A DNA stretch of 64,000 nucleotides from Candidatus Villigracilis proximus (GTDB lineage Bacteria; Chloroflexota; Anaerolineae; Anaerolineales; Villigracilaceae). Position 1 is the first letter of the stretch, and every line of letters starts with the position of its first letter. The position numbers and the translations under genes were made by a program. The DNA lies in contig JADKBB010000001.1 of the NCBI GenBank assembly GCA_016715195.1, positions 220,839 through 284,838 on the forward strand. The letters run 5' to 3'. Below are positions 1 to 9,193 of this stretch, piece after piece. The notes under the pieces are model-generated. The model was given only the letters and a program-made list of their open reading frames with translations, did not search any database and was not told the origin of the DNA.

Positions 1-870
1 TTCCACTGCATCGCCAAACTGTTCGTATTGTGTTCCTTCCCATGAGTTTTTATCGTGATTGCTGAGGAAGAGCATACGCATAATGTCGAAAGGATAGGCT
101 TTCTCATTCCATGAGTAATAAATAAAAAGCGCGTTGACATCGGCTTTGCCTTTTGCGATCGCAAGCATGGTGTCGTACCAACTCCAGGCGTAGGTCATAT
201 CAAAGGCTTGCTCGTGCAGGTCACGTGATTCCCATTCCGCCAGCATGAAGACTGGTTTGATCGCATCCAATTCCTTGCGGACAACATTCCAAAAATCGGT
301 GGGGACAAAGCCCGCCACATCGCATCGGAATCCGTCGATATCTGCTTCCCGTACCCAGAATTTCATCGCCTCTGACATATATTCGCGAACCTGCGGCTTG
401 GAATAATCCAGATCAATAATGTCTGACCAATCCCACCACGGCGTTGGGTGAAAGTCACCTTTCCAGTTGCGGGCGTACCAATCAGGGTGTGCGCTGGCGA
501 GGACACTGTCCCAGGCAGTGTGATTGGGAACCCAATCCAAAATGACGTGCATTCCCATGGCATGTGCTGCCTGAACAAAATGTTTCAGATCCTCCATGGT
601 TCCGAATTCATGATTAACGCTGTAATAATCCTTGACCGCGTATGGGCTGCCTAAAGTTCCTTTACGGTTTTTCTCTCCGATCTCATGGATGGGCATTAAC
701 CATAAAATATCCACGCCCAGATCTTTGAGTCGCGGAAAGTGTGTTTCTGCGGCATGGAATGTCCCTTCATGGGTGAATTGACGGGTATTGATCTGATAGA
801 TAACCGCATCTTTGCTCCATTCAGGATGAATGAGTTTTACAGGTGGAATGGGTTGGTGGGAAGCCTTCAT
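1..870 (-). CDS. GH13 alpha-amylase family protein (C-terminus beyond window)
   Basis: This glycoside hydrolase family 13 enzyme hydrolyses alpha-1,4-glucans. The reading frame runs uninterrupted from ATG at 870 to base 1, so about 290 N-terminal residues are visible and the end lies outside. GH13 regions are readable: YQINTRQF near the start, LDWVPNHT (region I), DGFRCDVAGF (region II, nucleophile Asp), LAEWE (region III, acid/base Glu) and LSNHD (region IV). No signal peptide is seen, so it is probably cytoplasmic. It is the last visible gene of the maltodextrin cluster, separated from the next GH13 gene by a terminator hairpin. Exact specificity (alpha-amylase or alpha-glucosidase) cannot be read from this part. 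Confidence 0.88.
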   Translation of the reverse strand, partial: MKASHQPIPPVKLIHPEWSKDAVIYQINTRQFTHEGTFHAAETHFPRLKDLGVDILWLMPIHEIGEKNRKGTLGSPYAVKDYYSVNHEFGTMEDLKHFVQAAHAMGMHVILDWVPNHTAWDSVLASAHPDWYARNWKGDFHPTPWWDWSDIIDLDYSKPQVREYMSEAMKFWVREADIDGFRCDVAGFVPTDFWNVVRKELDAIKPVFMLAEWESRDLHEQAFDMTYAWSWYDTMLAIAKGKADVNALFIYYSWNEKAYPFDIMRMLFLSNHDKNSWEGTQYEQFGDAVE

Positions 871-906
871 GATATGTCTTTTTGTTTTGATAAATTAATT
901 AAGGAA

Positions 907-935
907 AAGGTCAGGCGGTTTAACCGCCTGACCTT
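907..935 (-). terminator. Rho-independent terminator after GH13 gene
   Basis: A perfect 14-bp inverted repeat (AAGGTCAGGCGGTT and its complement around one base) is followed, reading the minus strand, by a short T-rich stretch. It lies seven bases past the stop of the GH13 gene ending at 942 and before the amylase starting at 870. Confidence 0.8.
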
Positions 936-941
936 CGCTTT

Positions 942-2414
942 CTATTTGATCGCAACGCCGCTGCGTGGTGGAATGGTGATTTTATTGCCCGAGATCACAG
1001 GATTTCCAAACAGGATTTCCGGTTTTTTCTCGAATGAAAGCTCAACGGTTTGTTCACTGTTGGAGACATTGAAAGCCACCGTTACTTTTTCGTCTTGATA
1101 TGAACGCGTATACGCCATTACTTCACCTTCGGCGTAGACACGTTTGTACTCGCCTCTGCGCAATGATGGGTATTCCTTGCGCAAGGTGATGCAGGATTTT
1201 GCATATTCGAGCAGGTCTTTATCCCATTTGCTTTCATCCCATGGGAAGGATTTACGGCACTCAGGGTCGTGTCCACCATCCACGCCGATCTCATCGCCGT
1301 AGAACAGGCATGGCGCGCCGGAAATGGTGAACATGAACAGCCACGCGAGTTTAAGCGAAGGCTTATCACCGCTGACGCAGGAAAGAAAGCGCGGCATGTC
1401 GTGACTATCGAGCAGATTCAACTGCGACTCAGTAATATCACGCGGATAGATATTTAAGATGCGATCCACTTCGTTGGCGAAATCATAGGCATGCATATTG
1501 CGAACGCGGTCTTTAAGTCCGCCGGCCTGCGTGACGATATTCATATTTAAATGAGAGTTCGCAAAGAAACTCAAGGAAGCCGCGGTGAAAAGATAATTCA
1601 TCACCGCATCAAATTGATCACCTTGCAGCCAGCGCTGCGCCTCATGCCAGATCTCTCCAACGATATAAGTTTCAGGGTTTACGGCGCGTACACGTCTGCG
1701 GAATTCACGCCAGAACTCGTCATCATCAATCTCGCCGGGCACATCCAGCCGCCAGCCGTCAATGCCAAACTTGACCCAATATTCAGCAACATCAAATAAA
1801 AATTCACGCACAGCGGGTGTGTTGGTATTGAACTTTGGCAGCGCAGGTAAATTCCACCAGGCTTGGTAACCGATCGCGTTCAAACTTCCTTCACCATTTT
1901 GCAGGGCGTGCAGTTCACCGGTTGCCGGGTAGGCTCCCCAGCGTTTGTTGCCTTTGAGGCGTTCAGGGTCAAAATAGAACCAGTCTACATACGGAGACCC
2001 TGCGCCGTTCTCCAATACGTGATGAAATTGCCAAAAGCCGCGGCTGGCGTGATTGAACACACCATCAAGCACCACGCGCATTCCGCGCTTGTGCGCTTCA
2101 TCCAACAATTTTCTCAACGCATCATTGCCGCCAAGTAACTGGTCTACATTGTAGTAATCAAACGTGTGATAACGGTGATTGGAAGCTGAAGCAAAAACAG
2201 GTGTGAAATAGATCGCTGTGATTCCCAGATCCTGTAAATAATCCAGTTTCTCGATCACGCCATATAGATCACCGCCTTTAAATCCATGTACTGTGGGCGC
2301 AGAGTCCCATGATTCAAATGGTAACATGCTCGCAGGATTTCTTCCGCTTTTTGCAAAACGGTCTGGAAATATCTGATAAAAAATTGCATCTTTTACCCAA
2401 TCAGGTGTCGACAT
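942..2414 (-). CDS. GH13 cyclomaltodextrinase/neopullulanase-like alpha-glucosidase
   Basis: A 490-residue GH13 enzyme without a signal peptide, likely degrading imported maltodextrins in the cytoplasm. The N-terminus (WVKDAIFYQIFPDRF) is the start of the catalytic barrel. Region I is DGVFNHAS, region II GWRLDVPGE (nucleophile Asp near residue 225), region III VGEIWH (acid/base Glu) and region IV LLDSHD. These features resemble the cyclomaltodextrinase/neopullulanase/maltogenic amylase group, but the usual N-terminal starch-binding domain is missing. A small C-terminal beta domain follows. Its start overlaps the end of the upstream lipoprotein amylase by 14 bases, which suggests translational coupling. 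Substrate specificity is inferred. Confidence 0.9.
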   Translation of the reverse strand: MSTPDWVKDAIFYQIFPDRFAKSGRNPASMLPFESWDSAPTVHGFKGGDLYGVIEKLDYLQDLGITAIYFTPVFASASNHRYHTFDYYNVDQLLGGNDALRKLLDEAHKRGMRVVLDGVFNHASRGFWQFHHVLENGAGSPYVDWFYFDPERLKGNKRWGAYPATGELHALQNGEGSLNAIGYQAWWNLPALPKFNTNTPAVREFLFDVAEYWVKFGIDGWRLDVPGEIDDDEFWREFRRRVRAVNPETYIVGEIWHEAQRWLQGDQFDAVMNYLFTAASLSFFANSHLNMNIVTQAGGLKDRVRNMHAYDFANEVDRILNIYPRDITESQLNLLDSHDMPRFLSCVSGDKPSLKLAWLFMFTISGAPCLFYGDEIGVDGGHDPECRKSFPWDESKWDKDLLEYAKSCITLRKEYPSLRRGEYKRVYAEGEVMAYTRSYQDEKVTVAFNVSNSEQTVELSFEKKPEILFGNPVISGNKITIPPRSGVAIK

Positions 2415-4042
2415 TATATTCCTCGTTATTTCGGATTTGTAACTTTAAAACGTACATCGTGTACGGATTAAGATTCTCAAAAGGGATGTATTCAGAAAAT
2501 GCTTCGCCGCTTCTTTCCAAACCGGCCGCCTGCCCAGCCCCAAAAACAGTTTCCACGCTGTAGGCGGATTCTGCCAGGCCTGCATCCTTGAGTGTGATCG
2601 TGTAGCCAGAGATCGTTTCCTCTGAGAGGTTTGCCAGTATCAGAAATGTACCATTTTCGTCCACACGCAAGACCGCATACACAGATGGTTTATTGGATTT
2701 TAACGGAATTAAATCGCCAGTTTGCATGGTGGAATATTTGTTACGCAATTGAATCAATGCGCGGTAATGTTCAAGTAATGATTCAGATATTCCATTTTGC
2801 GCGGCAACATTAACATTTAAATAGTCGCTGGCCGGTGCCCGCCAGGGCCGCCCTGTGGTGAATCCCGCGTTTTCATCCGAAGACCATTGCATGGGGAGGC
2901 GAATGTTTTCATCCGGTTTTCTTCCCTGCATGCCGATCTCTTCGCCATAATAAATAAATGGTGTCCCTGGAGATGTGAGCAAAAAGAATGCAGCGAGTTT
3001 GGCTTTGTTTACATCCCCGCCCAATTGAGACATGACACGGTTTTGGTCGTGATTGGTGAGGAAGGTTGCATATTGATTATCTGGAATTGCCTTATCGCTG
3101 ACCTTGAGTGTGTTTGGTAAATTGCCTGCCTTGCCCGTATTCGCTGAGGCAATAAAACTATTTGCCAGTTGAAAATTAAACGCAAGATCGAATTGGTCGT
3201 TCTTGATGTATTGGGCGATTGTATTTAATCCATCGCCAAACAATTCTCCAACGGTCATTGCTTCGGGGTTTACTGCTTTATAGGCAGGATAAAATTCATT
3301 TTGATACCATAAATGAGTGGCTTCGGTGTTTTGTTGTATTACACCATCTTCGATCAGATGCTTGGCGGCATCCAGGCGAAAACCATCCACGCCGATATCT
3401 GTTAACCAGAAGGTTGAAATTTTTTTCATCTCTTCTGTTACAGCAGGGTTGTTGTAATTTAGGTCGGGCATGAATGCTTCGAAAATGCCGTAATAGAATC
3501 CACTGGTGGAGGAGTGCCAGACTCGTTGTCCCCACGGGCCTTCATAGTCCAGGGCGGTTTCGCTCCAGATGTACCAGTCACGATAGGGTGAGCCTGGGTC
3601 TTTTTTGCTTCCTTGAACCAGGGATGTTGATCTGATGTGTGATTGATGACCAGATCAATGATGATGCGGATGTCGCGTTTGTGAGCTTCTGCCACAAGTT
3701 TTTGAAATCATCCATCGTTCCATATTGCGGGTTGACATCGTAATAGTCTGTGACGTCATAGCCGTGATAGGAGGGGGAGGGGAAGATAGGCATCAGCCAG
3801 ACGGCTGTGATGCCGAGATCTTCCAGGTAGTCTAATTTTTGAGTAATGCCGTTGAAGTCGCCAATTCCATTGCCGTCGCTGTCGTTAAAGGAACGCACGA
3901 ATATCTCGTAGAATACGGCGTTGCTCCACCAAATTTCGGGGGAAGATTCTGCTGTAGGTGCAGGAGCAGTTGTCGGCGCAGCGGGAACGCAGGAAGGGAT
4001 GAGCAGGAAAAGAAGCAGGGAGAGAAATATTCGTTTGGTCAT
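2401..4042 (-). CDS. Secreted lipoprotein GH13 alpha-amylase, frameshifted twice
   Basis: Surface lipoprotein amylase, reconstructed from three frames (about 547 residues). The N-terminus (MTKRIFLSLLLFLLIPSC) is a lipoprotein signal peptide with lipobox IPSC. The barrel starts WWSNAVFYEIFVRSF. Region I is DLVINHTS, II DGFRLDAAKHL, III VGELFG and IV LTNHDQNR, so all catalytic residues are present. Frame is lost at about 3706, where an A run is one short (FKKLVAEAHKR reads FKNLWQKLT), and again at about 3605 in an A6 run (KKDPGSPYRDW reads KTQAHPIVT). Adding one A at each site restores a full-length enzyme. Its likely role is to cut extracellular starch for the adjacent MalEFG importer. The lesions may be sequencing errors or a true recent pseudogene. 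Confidence 0.85.
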
Positions 4043-4058
4043 GGATGCTTTATACAAA

Positions 4059-4097
4059 AATAATCCCTTCCTTTCAATAAGAAAGAAAGGGATTATT
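4059..4097 (-). terminator. Hairpin between malG-like gene and lipoprotein amylase
   Basis: The inverted repeat AATAATCCCTTCCTTTC / GAAAGAAAGGGATTATT (one mismatch) is followed on the minus strand by TTTTTGTAT. It sits between the permease stop at 4113 and the amylase start at 4042, so it can reduce readthrough into the amylase genes. Confidence 0.7.
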
Positions 4098-4112
4098 CAT
4101 TTATGAAAATAA

Positions 4113-5015
4113 TTATCCCTTTACACTGCCAAGTGTAAGGCCTGAGATGAGCCACTTGGATGAGTAGAGGAAGAGTGCCATGACTGGGATGGCGATCAGG
4201 ACCGAGGCTGCGGCAAATTGACCCCACGAAACGGTGAATTGTTGCGCGAAGGTGAAGATGCCGAGCGGCCATGTGAAGATTTCGTTCTTTTGTAGCACAA
4301 CGCGCGCTACGAGGTATTCACTCCAGCCGCCCATGAATGAGAATAGGAACGCAATAGCCAGCGCTGGTGTGGAAAGCGGCAGGATGATTTTGGTGAATAC
4401 TGTGAGGCGGCTTGCTCCGTCGATGAGAGCTGCTTCTTCGAGGTCAACAGGGATTGTGTCGTAGTAGCCTTTGAGGGTCCAGATCGTGAGCGGTACGGAT
4501 GTGACTGCGTATGCAATGATGAGTCCGAGCGAGGTGTTGATCATTTTCAACTTGGCGATCATGATGAATAATGGAAGTAACAACATGCCCGCTGGAATCA
4601 TTTGCGTGGTCAGCAGGAACACCAGTCCTGCCTCGCGCCCTGGAAAGCGAAAACGGGAGAAGGCGTACGCGCTGATCGCTGCGAGGATGACGCTGATTAT
4701 GGAGGTGACGGCCACAACTGAGAATGAATTCCAGATCCAAAGGAAGAAATCTGACTGGCGATTTTTTTCAGGGTCACCAAATAGAACTTCCTTGTAATTA
4801 TCAAGGGTTGCGTTTTCTGGAATGATCCTGAGGTCTGTTGTGAGCAGGGTGTCGTTGGGGCGCAGGGAGATGGTCACCACGCGCAAGGCTGGGTATACAG
4901 CAATGATGCATGAGGCGATGAGCGTTGCATGTATCAAAATGGTCTTGAATGGACTATCGCCGCGAGAGCGGTAGAAAAACCAGCGAAAGAAGCGTGAAAT
5001 TGGGTTTGTGGACAT
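4113..5015 (-). CDS. malG: Carbohydrate ABC transporter permease, MalG type
   Basis: Inner-membrane permease of a CUT1-family importer (300 residues, about six membrane segments). The EAA loop that contacts the ATPase is visible as DLEEAALIDGASRLTVFTKI near residues 190-210, followed by LPLSTPALAIAFLFSF. The C-terminus ends LISGLTLGSVKG, typical of MalG. It lies 12 bases downstream of the malF-like gene and forms one transport unit with it and the MalE-like lipoprotein. Neighbouring amylases suggest maltodextrin as substrate; this is inference from context. Confidence 0.9.
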   Translation of the reverse strand: MSTNPISRFFRWFFYRSRGDSPFKTILIHATLIASCIIAVYPALRVVTISLRPNDTLLTTDLRIIPENATLDNYKEVLFGDPEKNRQSDFFLWIWNSFSVVAVTSIISVILAAISAYAFSRFRFPGREAGLVFLLTTQMIPAGMLLLPLFIMIAKLKMINTSLGLIIAYAVTSVPLTIWTLKGYYDTIPVDLEEAALIDGASRLTVFTKIILPLSTPALAIAFLFSFMGGWSEYLVARVVLQKNEIFTWPLGIFTFAQQFTVSWGQFAAASVLIAIPVMALFLYSSKWLISGLTLGSVKG

Positions 5016-5027
5016 TATGAAGTGCTC

Positions 5028-6530
5028 CTATTCAGTTGCAGACTTAAGTCCACCACTAACTTTGAGGTAGATGAGGGTGAACACAAACAGGATGGCAAAG
5101 ATCACGAGCGCGAACATCGCAGTGAAGCCGTAGCGATAGAATTGGAATGCGGCTTTATACATGGAGGAAACAAGAATATCCGTTTTCTCCTGAGGGCCGC
5201 CCTGCGTGATCAAGTAGATGATGTCAAATTTGTTGAATGTCCAAACGACGCCCAGAATAATGGCGGGGGTTAAGACAGGCCGAAGCAGAGGCAGGGTGAT
5301 GTTGCGGAATTGCTGCCAGCGGCTGGCTCCGTCAATTTCTGCGGCTTCGTAATATTCCTGTGAAATGCTTTGCAGACCACCGAGAATAATGACCGACATG
5401 AACGGAATACCCAGCCAAATGTTTGCAATCAAAACTGAAACAAAGGCCCAAAATGGATCTTGTTTCCAACTTACGGGTCCGATTGTGGCTGCCAGCCATG
5501 CAAATCCATTGCCGATGCCTACAATATTTACTGTGTTTTGACTAACCGTTGTAAGCCAGGTGTTTAGGTTTCCCAACAGAATATTGAATAAACCATAACG
5601 ACTGTCAAACTCATTACGTAACGCCATGGCTGCGATCGTGCCCGGAATTGCCCATGGAATGACAAGCAGTGTGCGATATAAGCCTTTGAATCTGAGCGGT
5701 CGATGTAATAGGATGGCTAGTCCCATGCCCCCTAATGTGTGAAATGTGACGTTGATGCCTGTCCACAGGATGGTGCGCCAGAATACTTCGAGAAATTTTG
5801 CGTCTTTTGCTACGCTGCCGGTAAAGAGGGCTTTAAGATTTTCCCACCCAAAGATGAGTCCGTACTCTGCATTTTTTGTTGCCTGTGTTCCAAGGGAGGC
5901 GTTTGAGAAAGCGAGTTTGATCTCAAAAAGGAATGGATATATGATAAGGAATAAAACACCGATAAATGCGGGAAGAATCAAGAGATAGGCCAATCCCACC
6001 CGGCTGCTGCGCGGTTTACTGATAAATTGGATAACTGCATATAATGCCAGAACCCCAAGAGAAATAATGATACCGGCGATCATAGTTCCCGAATTTTTTG
6101 TTGCGATTTTTGCACTAATCAGGGATTTTTGTAAACTTGTAAAAATATCAAATGGAGTATTTATAAAACTACTTATGGGTCCATCTCCAAGTTTGATCAG
6201 ATCGGTCAGGTTGAAAAAATAAATAATGATCGTAAATGTCAACAGGCCGAGTGCAACTTGAATTACCCTGGTTATGATATTGGCCGTACTATTAATGGGT
6301 TGACGAAAAAAAATTTGAAAAAAATATATCTCTATGATCGCAAGTCCGCCCAGAATTCCAAAAAGAAAACTCCCAATTTCCTTAAGGCGCTCAATCACAA
6401 TTTCTGTGTTTAGCGTAATACCTTCTGAAAATGGGGTAATTAACGAGGACAAGATAAAATAAATTGAGGCAATTACGGCAATCCATAAAATCGCTGGCAG
6501 GTTTTTTCGTAGGAAGTTCTCGTTTTCCAT
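5028..6530 (-). CDS. malF: Carbohydrate ABC transporter permease, MalF type
   Basis: A 500-residue permease with an extended hydrophobic N-terminal region before the core domain, as in MalF. The EAA loop reads YYEAAEIDGASRWQQFRNITLP near residues 405-425. The last helix ends at SGGLKSATE. It is encoded directly upstream of the malG-like gene (12-base gap) and 20 bases downstream of the malE-like gene. It pairs with MalG to form the channel; energy would come from the MsmX/MalK-type ATPase at 8018-9113. Confidence 0.9.
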   Translation of the reverse strand: MENENFLRKNLPAILWIAVIASIYFILSSLITPFSEGITLNTEIVIERLKEIGSFLFGILGGLAIIEIYFFQIFFRQPINSTANIITRVIQVALGLLTFTIIIYFFNLTDLIKLGDGPISSFINTPFDIFTSLQKSLISAKIATKNSGTMIAGIIISLGVLALYAVIQFISKPRSSRVGLAYLLILPAFIGVLFLIIYPFLFEIKLAFSNASLGTQATKNAEYGLIFGWENLKALFTGSVAKDAKFLEVFWRTILWTGINVTFHTLGGMGLAILLHRPLRFKGLYRTLLVIPWAIPGTIAAMALRNEFDSRYGLFNILLGNLNTWLTTVSQNTVNIVGIGNGFAWLAATIGPVSWKQDPFWAFVSVLIANIWLGIPFMSVIILGGLQSISQEYYEAAEIDGASRWQQFRNITLPLLRPVLTPAIILGVVWTFNKFDIIYLITQGGPQEKTDILVSSMYKAAFQFYRYGFTAMFALVIFAILFVFTLIYLKVSGGLKSATE

Positions 6531-6550
6531 ATCTAACCTCTATTATTTAT

Positions 6551-7912
6551 TTACAAAATTTGAGGGGGAGCATGGAAATGCCCCCCCTCAGGGGTTACAA
6601 AAACTTGATTATTGCCGAGGGTGGCTACGCAGGCATCAGCAGATGCTTGAGCAGCGGCAGCGGCATCCACGGGGGTGGTTGTGCCAGCCATTACGCCTTC
6701 GAGGCTTGGGCGCCAGGCATCAAATGCGCAGCGCATCTGAGGAGCGGCAGGTTGACCGCGACCTACAGAGAGGTCAGCCATGGAGCCAGCGAGGATCGGG
6801 TCACTTGCAATGCTTGGGTCCTTCGCGATTTCGGCGTTGGAGGGAAGGCGTTTGAATTCATCAAGCCACATCTTCTGAACTTCAGCAGAGGTCATGTATG
6901 TGATGAACTTGGTGACAGCTTCCTGGCGGGCGGCATCATCGAGAACAGCATTGGAGACCATGAAGTACTTGCCAGCGGTCATTTCGGTGTAGGGGTTGCC
7001 GTTGATGGTAGGAACAGGAGCAACACCGAGGTTTTCACCGAGAGCGGTTGTGTAATCGCCGAGGGACCAGTCGCCATTGATGATCATGGCAGCTTTGCCT
7101 TCCTTCATCAAGGTGTCGGCGCAAGCATAATCACATTCGGCAGGAACAACGCCGTCAGTCTTGAGGGAGGCAACAAAGGTCAAATAGTCAATGAAAGCCT
7201 GATTATCAAAGGTAGGCTGATCGTTCTCGTCCAAAGGCCAGCCGCCGAAAGCGCCATAGAAACCAGCGCCCCAGAAGGGCTCATTGAGGTTGTAAGCAAA
7301 GCCCTGGACATCACCAGCGGTGAGTTCCTTGGAGACGGTGATCAATTCTTCGAAAGTGGCAGGGGGCTCAGCGATCAAGGATTTGTTGTAGATCAGCATG
7401 AGGTGGTTGCCGTAGTTGTCAGGAACACCCCAGAGGGTGCCAGCGACTTTGGCAGGATCAAGAGCGCCGGGGAAGAACTGGCCGAGGAAGGCATCGTCGA
7501 ACAAAGCATCGACGGGGGCAATGATCTCGAGGGTGCTGAAAGGACCAGCGAAATCGTTCGGTACGCGAACGACATCAGGAGCGGCTTCAGCGAGGGAAGC
7601 GGTCTGGAACTGGTCACGAAGAGCTTCGTTCTCGTAGTGAGTGCGCTCAACGGTGATGTTCGGGTTGGCAGCCTGGAAATCAGCGATCAAACCATCAATG
7701 AACACGTCAACATCTTCGCCTTCCTGTTCCCAGAAAGTGATGGTGATGGGTTCGGCAGCGGGGGCTTCGGTAGCAACAGCAGGGGCTTCAGTAGCAACAG
7801 CGGGGGCTTCGGTAGCAGCAACAGGGGCTTCGGTTGCGGGGGTACCGCAAGCAGCAAGGGCGAGCGAGGCGACAACAAGTACGCTCAGCAAAACAAACAG
7901 ATTCTTTTTCAT
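6551..7912 (-). CDS. malE: Maltodextrin-type sugar-binding lipoprotein
   Basis: Extracellular solute-binding protein family 1 lipoprotein (453 residues as read). The signal peptide MKKNLFVLLSVLVVASLALAAC carries a lipobox with Cys at about residue 21. It is followed by a flexible TEAPAVA-type repeat linker (residues 22-50), then the binding domain beginning ITITFWEQEGEDVDVFIDG. The final 14 or so residues (VTPEGGHFHAPPQIL) are encoded by the hairpin at 6560-6591 and look non-native. Removing one T from the TTTTT run near 6598-6602 would end the protein ...NNQVL at 6595, giving 438 residues. Function as maltodextrin receptor is inferred from the amylase context. Confidence 0.88.
   Translation of the reverse strand: MKKNLFVLLSVLVVASLALAACGTPATEAPVAATEAPAVATEAPAVATEAPAAEPITITFWEQEGEDVDVFIDGLIADFQAANPNITVERTHYENEALRDQFQTASLAEAAPDVVRVPNDFAGPFSTLEIIAPVDALFDDAFLGQFFPGALDPAKVAGTLWGVPDNYGNHLMLIYNKSLIAEPPATFEELITVSKELTAGDVQGFAYNLNEPFWGAGFYGAFGGWPLDENDQPTFDNQAFIDYLTFVASLKTDGVVPAECDYACADTLMKEGKAAMIINGDWSLGDYTTALGENLGVAPVPTINGNPYTEMTAGKYFMVSNAVLDDAARQEAVTKFITYMTSAEVQKMWLDEFKRLPSNAEIAKDPSIASDPILAGSMADLSVGRGQPAAPQMRCAFDAWRPSLEGVMAGTTTPVDAAAAAQASADACVATLGNNQVFVTPEGGHFHAPPQIL
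6560..6591 (-). terminator. Hairpin between malE-like and malF-like genes
   Basis: The inverted repeat TTGAGGGGGAGCAT / ATGCCCCCCCTCA with a four-base loop lies between the binding-protein gene and its permease. Such hairpins stabilise the upstream mRNA or partly terminate, giving more binding protein than permease. As the sequence stands, the malE frame reads through it, probably because of an indel. Confidence 0.6.
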
Positions 7913-8017
7913 TCTCTTATTCTCCTTGAAAATTTAGGAAAAACGATTTTATTGTTGAAGAACAAACTTACTATATATTATATTTGCTGAGCGTACCACC
8001 TGCCTTTTATAAAAGAT

Positions 8018-9113
8018 TTACCGAACTGCTTCTTCGGTACTTGCATCAAAGATATGGAACTTGTCCATATCGAAGATCACCTGGGTTGTATCGCCGACGC
8101 GCAGTTTCGAACGCGGGTCAACGCGGCCTACAAATGTATTCTTACCACTGACAAGGTAAAGCAGTGTCTCATTACCCATTAATTCGGTTACATCCACCTT
8201 GGAGGAAACTTTTTCGCCATGAATGTTTTGCGGGGCAAATTCAGGATCATGGATATTTTCAGGGCGAATGCCAAAGACAACATCCTTGCCATCCATGTTT
8301 TATATGGTGCGGCAAGTTTGCCGGAATCTGAACTTTGAAATCGCCTGTATCCACGATCACTTTATCGCCCCTTGAAAATTTTGCGGGGAAGAAGTTCATG
8401 GCAGGGGAACCAATGAAGCCAGCCACAAACAAATTGTTTGGATAATCGTACAAGTTTTGAGGAGTATCAAGCTGCTGCAATTTACCTTTATTGATGACCG
8501 CGATGCGGGAAGCCATGGTCATGGCCTCGGTTTGATCGTGGGTTACATAAATAAATGTGGTCTTAAGGCGCTGATGCAATTTGCTGATCTCGGCGCGCAT
8601 TTGCACGCGTAATTTTGCATCAAGATTTGAGAGCGGCTCATCGAACAGGAATACTTTTGGTTCACGCACGATCGCGCGTCCCACAGCCACACGCTGGCGT
8701 TGACCACCGGAGAGTTGGCGCGGTTTGCGCTGAAGCAAATCTGTAATGCCCAGAATTTCAGCGGCATCACTCACGCGGCGCTTGATTTCATCTTTTGGTG
8801 TTTTGCGAAGTTTCAACCCGAAGGCCATGTTGTCATAGACCGAAAGATGCGGGTACAGCGCATAAGACTGGAAGACCATGGCAATATCGCGATCTTTCGG
8901 GGCAACATCATTTACCACGCGGTCACCGATGATGATCTGTCCATCCGTGATTTCTTCCAAACCAGCCAACAGACGCAGGGCGGTTGTTTTACCGCAGCCT
9001 GATGGTCCGACCAGCACCAGAAACTCTTTATCTTCAACATTGATGTTGAGATCTTTGATGATCATGAGATCACCGAATTGCTTGAACACGTTCTGATACG
9101 TAACGCTTGCCAT
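8018..9113 (-). CDS. msmX: MsmX/UgpC/MalK-type sugar ABC ATPase, frameshifted
   Basis: ATPase that energises CUT1 sugar importers (about 364 residues once repaired). Walker A is GPSGCGKTT (residues 35-43), the Q-loop is VFQSYALYPH, the signature is LSGGQRQRVAVGRAIVRE, Walker B is VFLFDEPLSNLDAKLR, and the H-loop is YVTHDQTEAMTMASR. The C-terminal TOBE/OB domain continues in another frame (NMDGKDVVFGIRPENI). The break is at about 8288 in the AAAA of ATAAAACATGG; removing one A rejoins HHIN-MDGKDV. It is the only CUT1-type ATPase in the window and is encoded upstream of malE, so it probably also serves the amino-sugar importer at 44-47 kb. Confidence 0.85.
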
Positions 9114-9146
9114 GGGAATCCTCCAGTTGAAAAGTATAGTGGCATT

Positions 9147-9152
9147 ATTATA
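9147..9152 (-). promoter_or_regulatory. Possible -10 box upstream of the msmX-type gene
   Basis: TATAAT on the minus strand lies 34 bases before the ATPase start, with GGAGG near the start codon. A TTGACA at 9181-9186 is 28 bases away, too far to be its -35 element, so the promoter is only tentatively placed. Confidence 0.35.
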
Positions 9153-9193
9153 ATCACAAGGTCTTTATTTGCCCTATGGTTGTCAAGAACGAG

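Noticed and set aside
6464..7990. A 508-codon open frame on the plus strand opposite the malE-like gene
   Set aside because: It is an antisense shadow: the minus-strand frame has a clear lipobox and binding-protein sequence, and the plus-strand protein has no recognisable domain and no ribosome-binding site.
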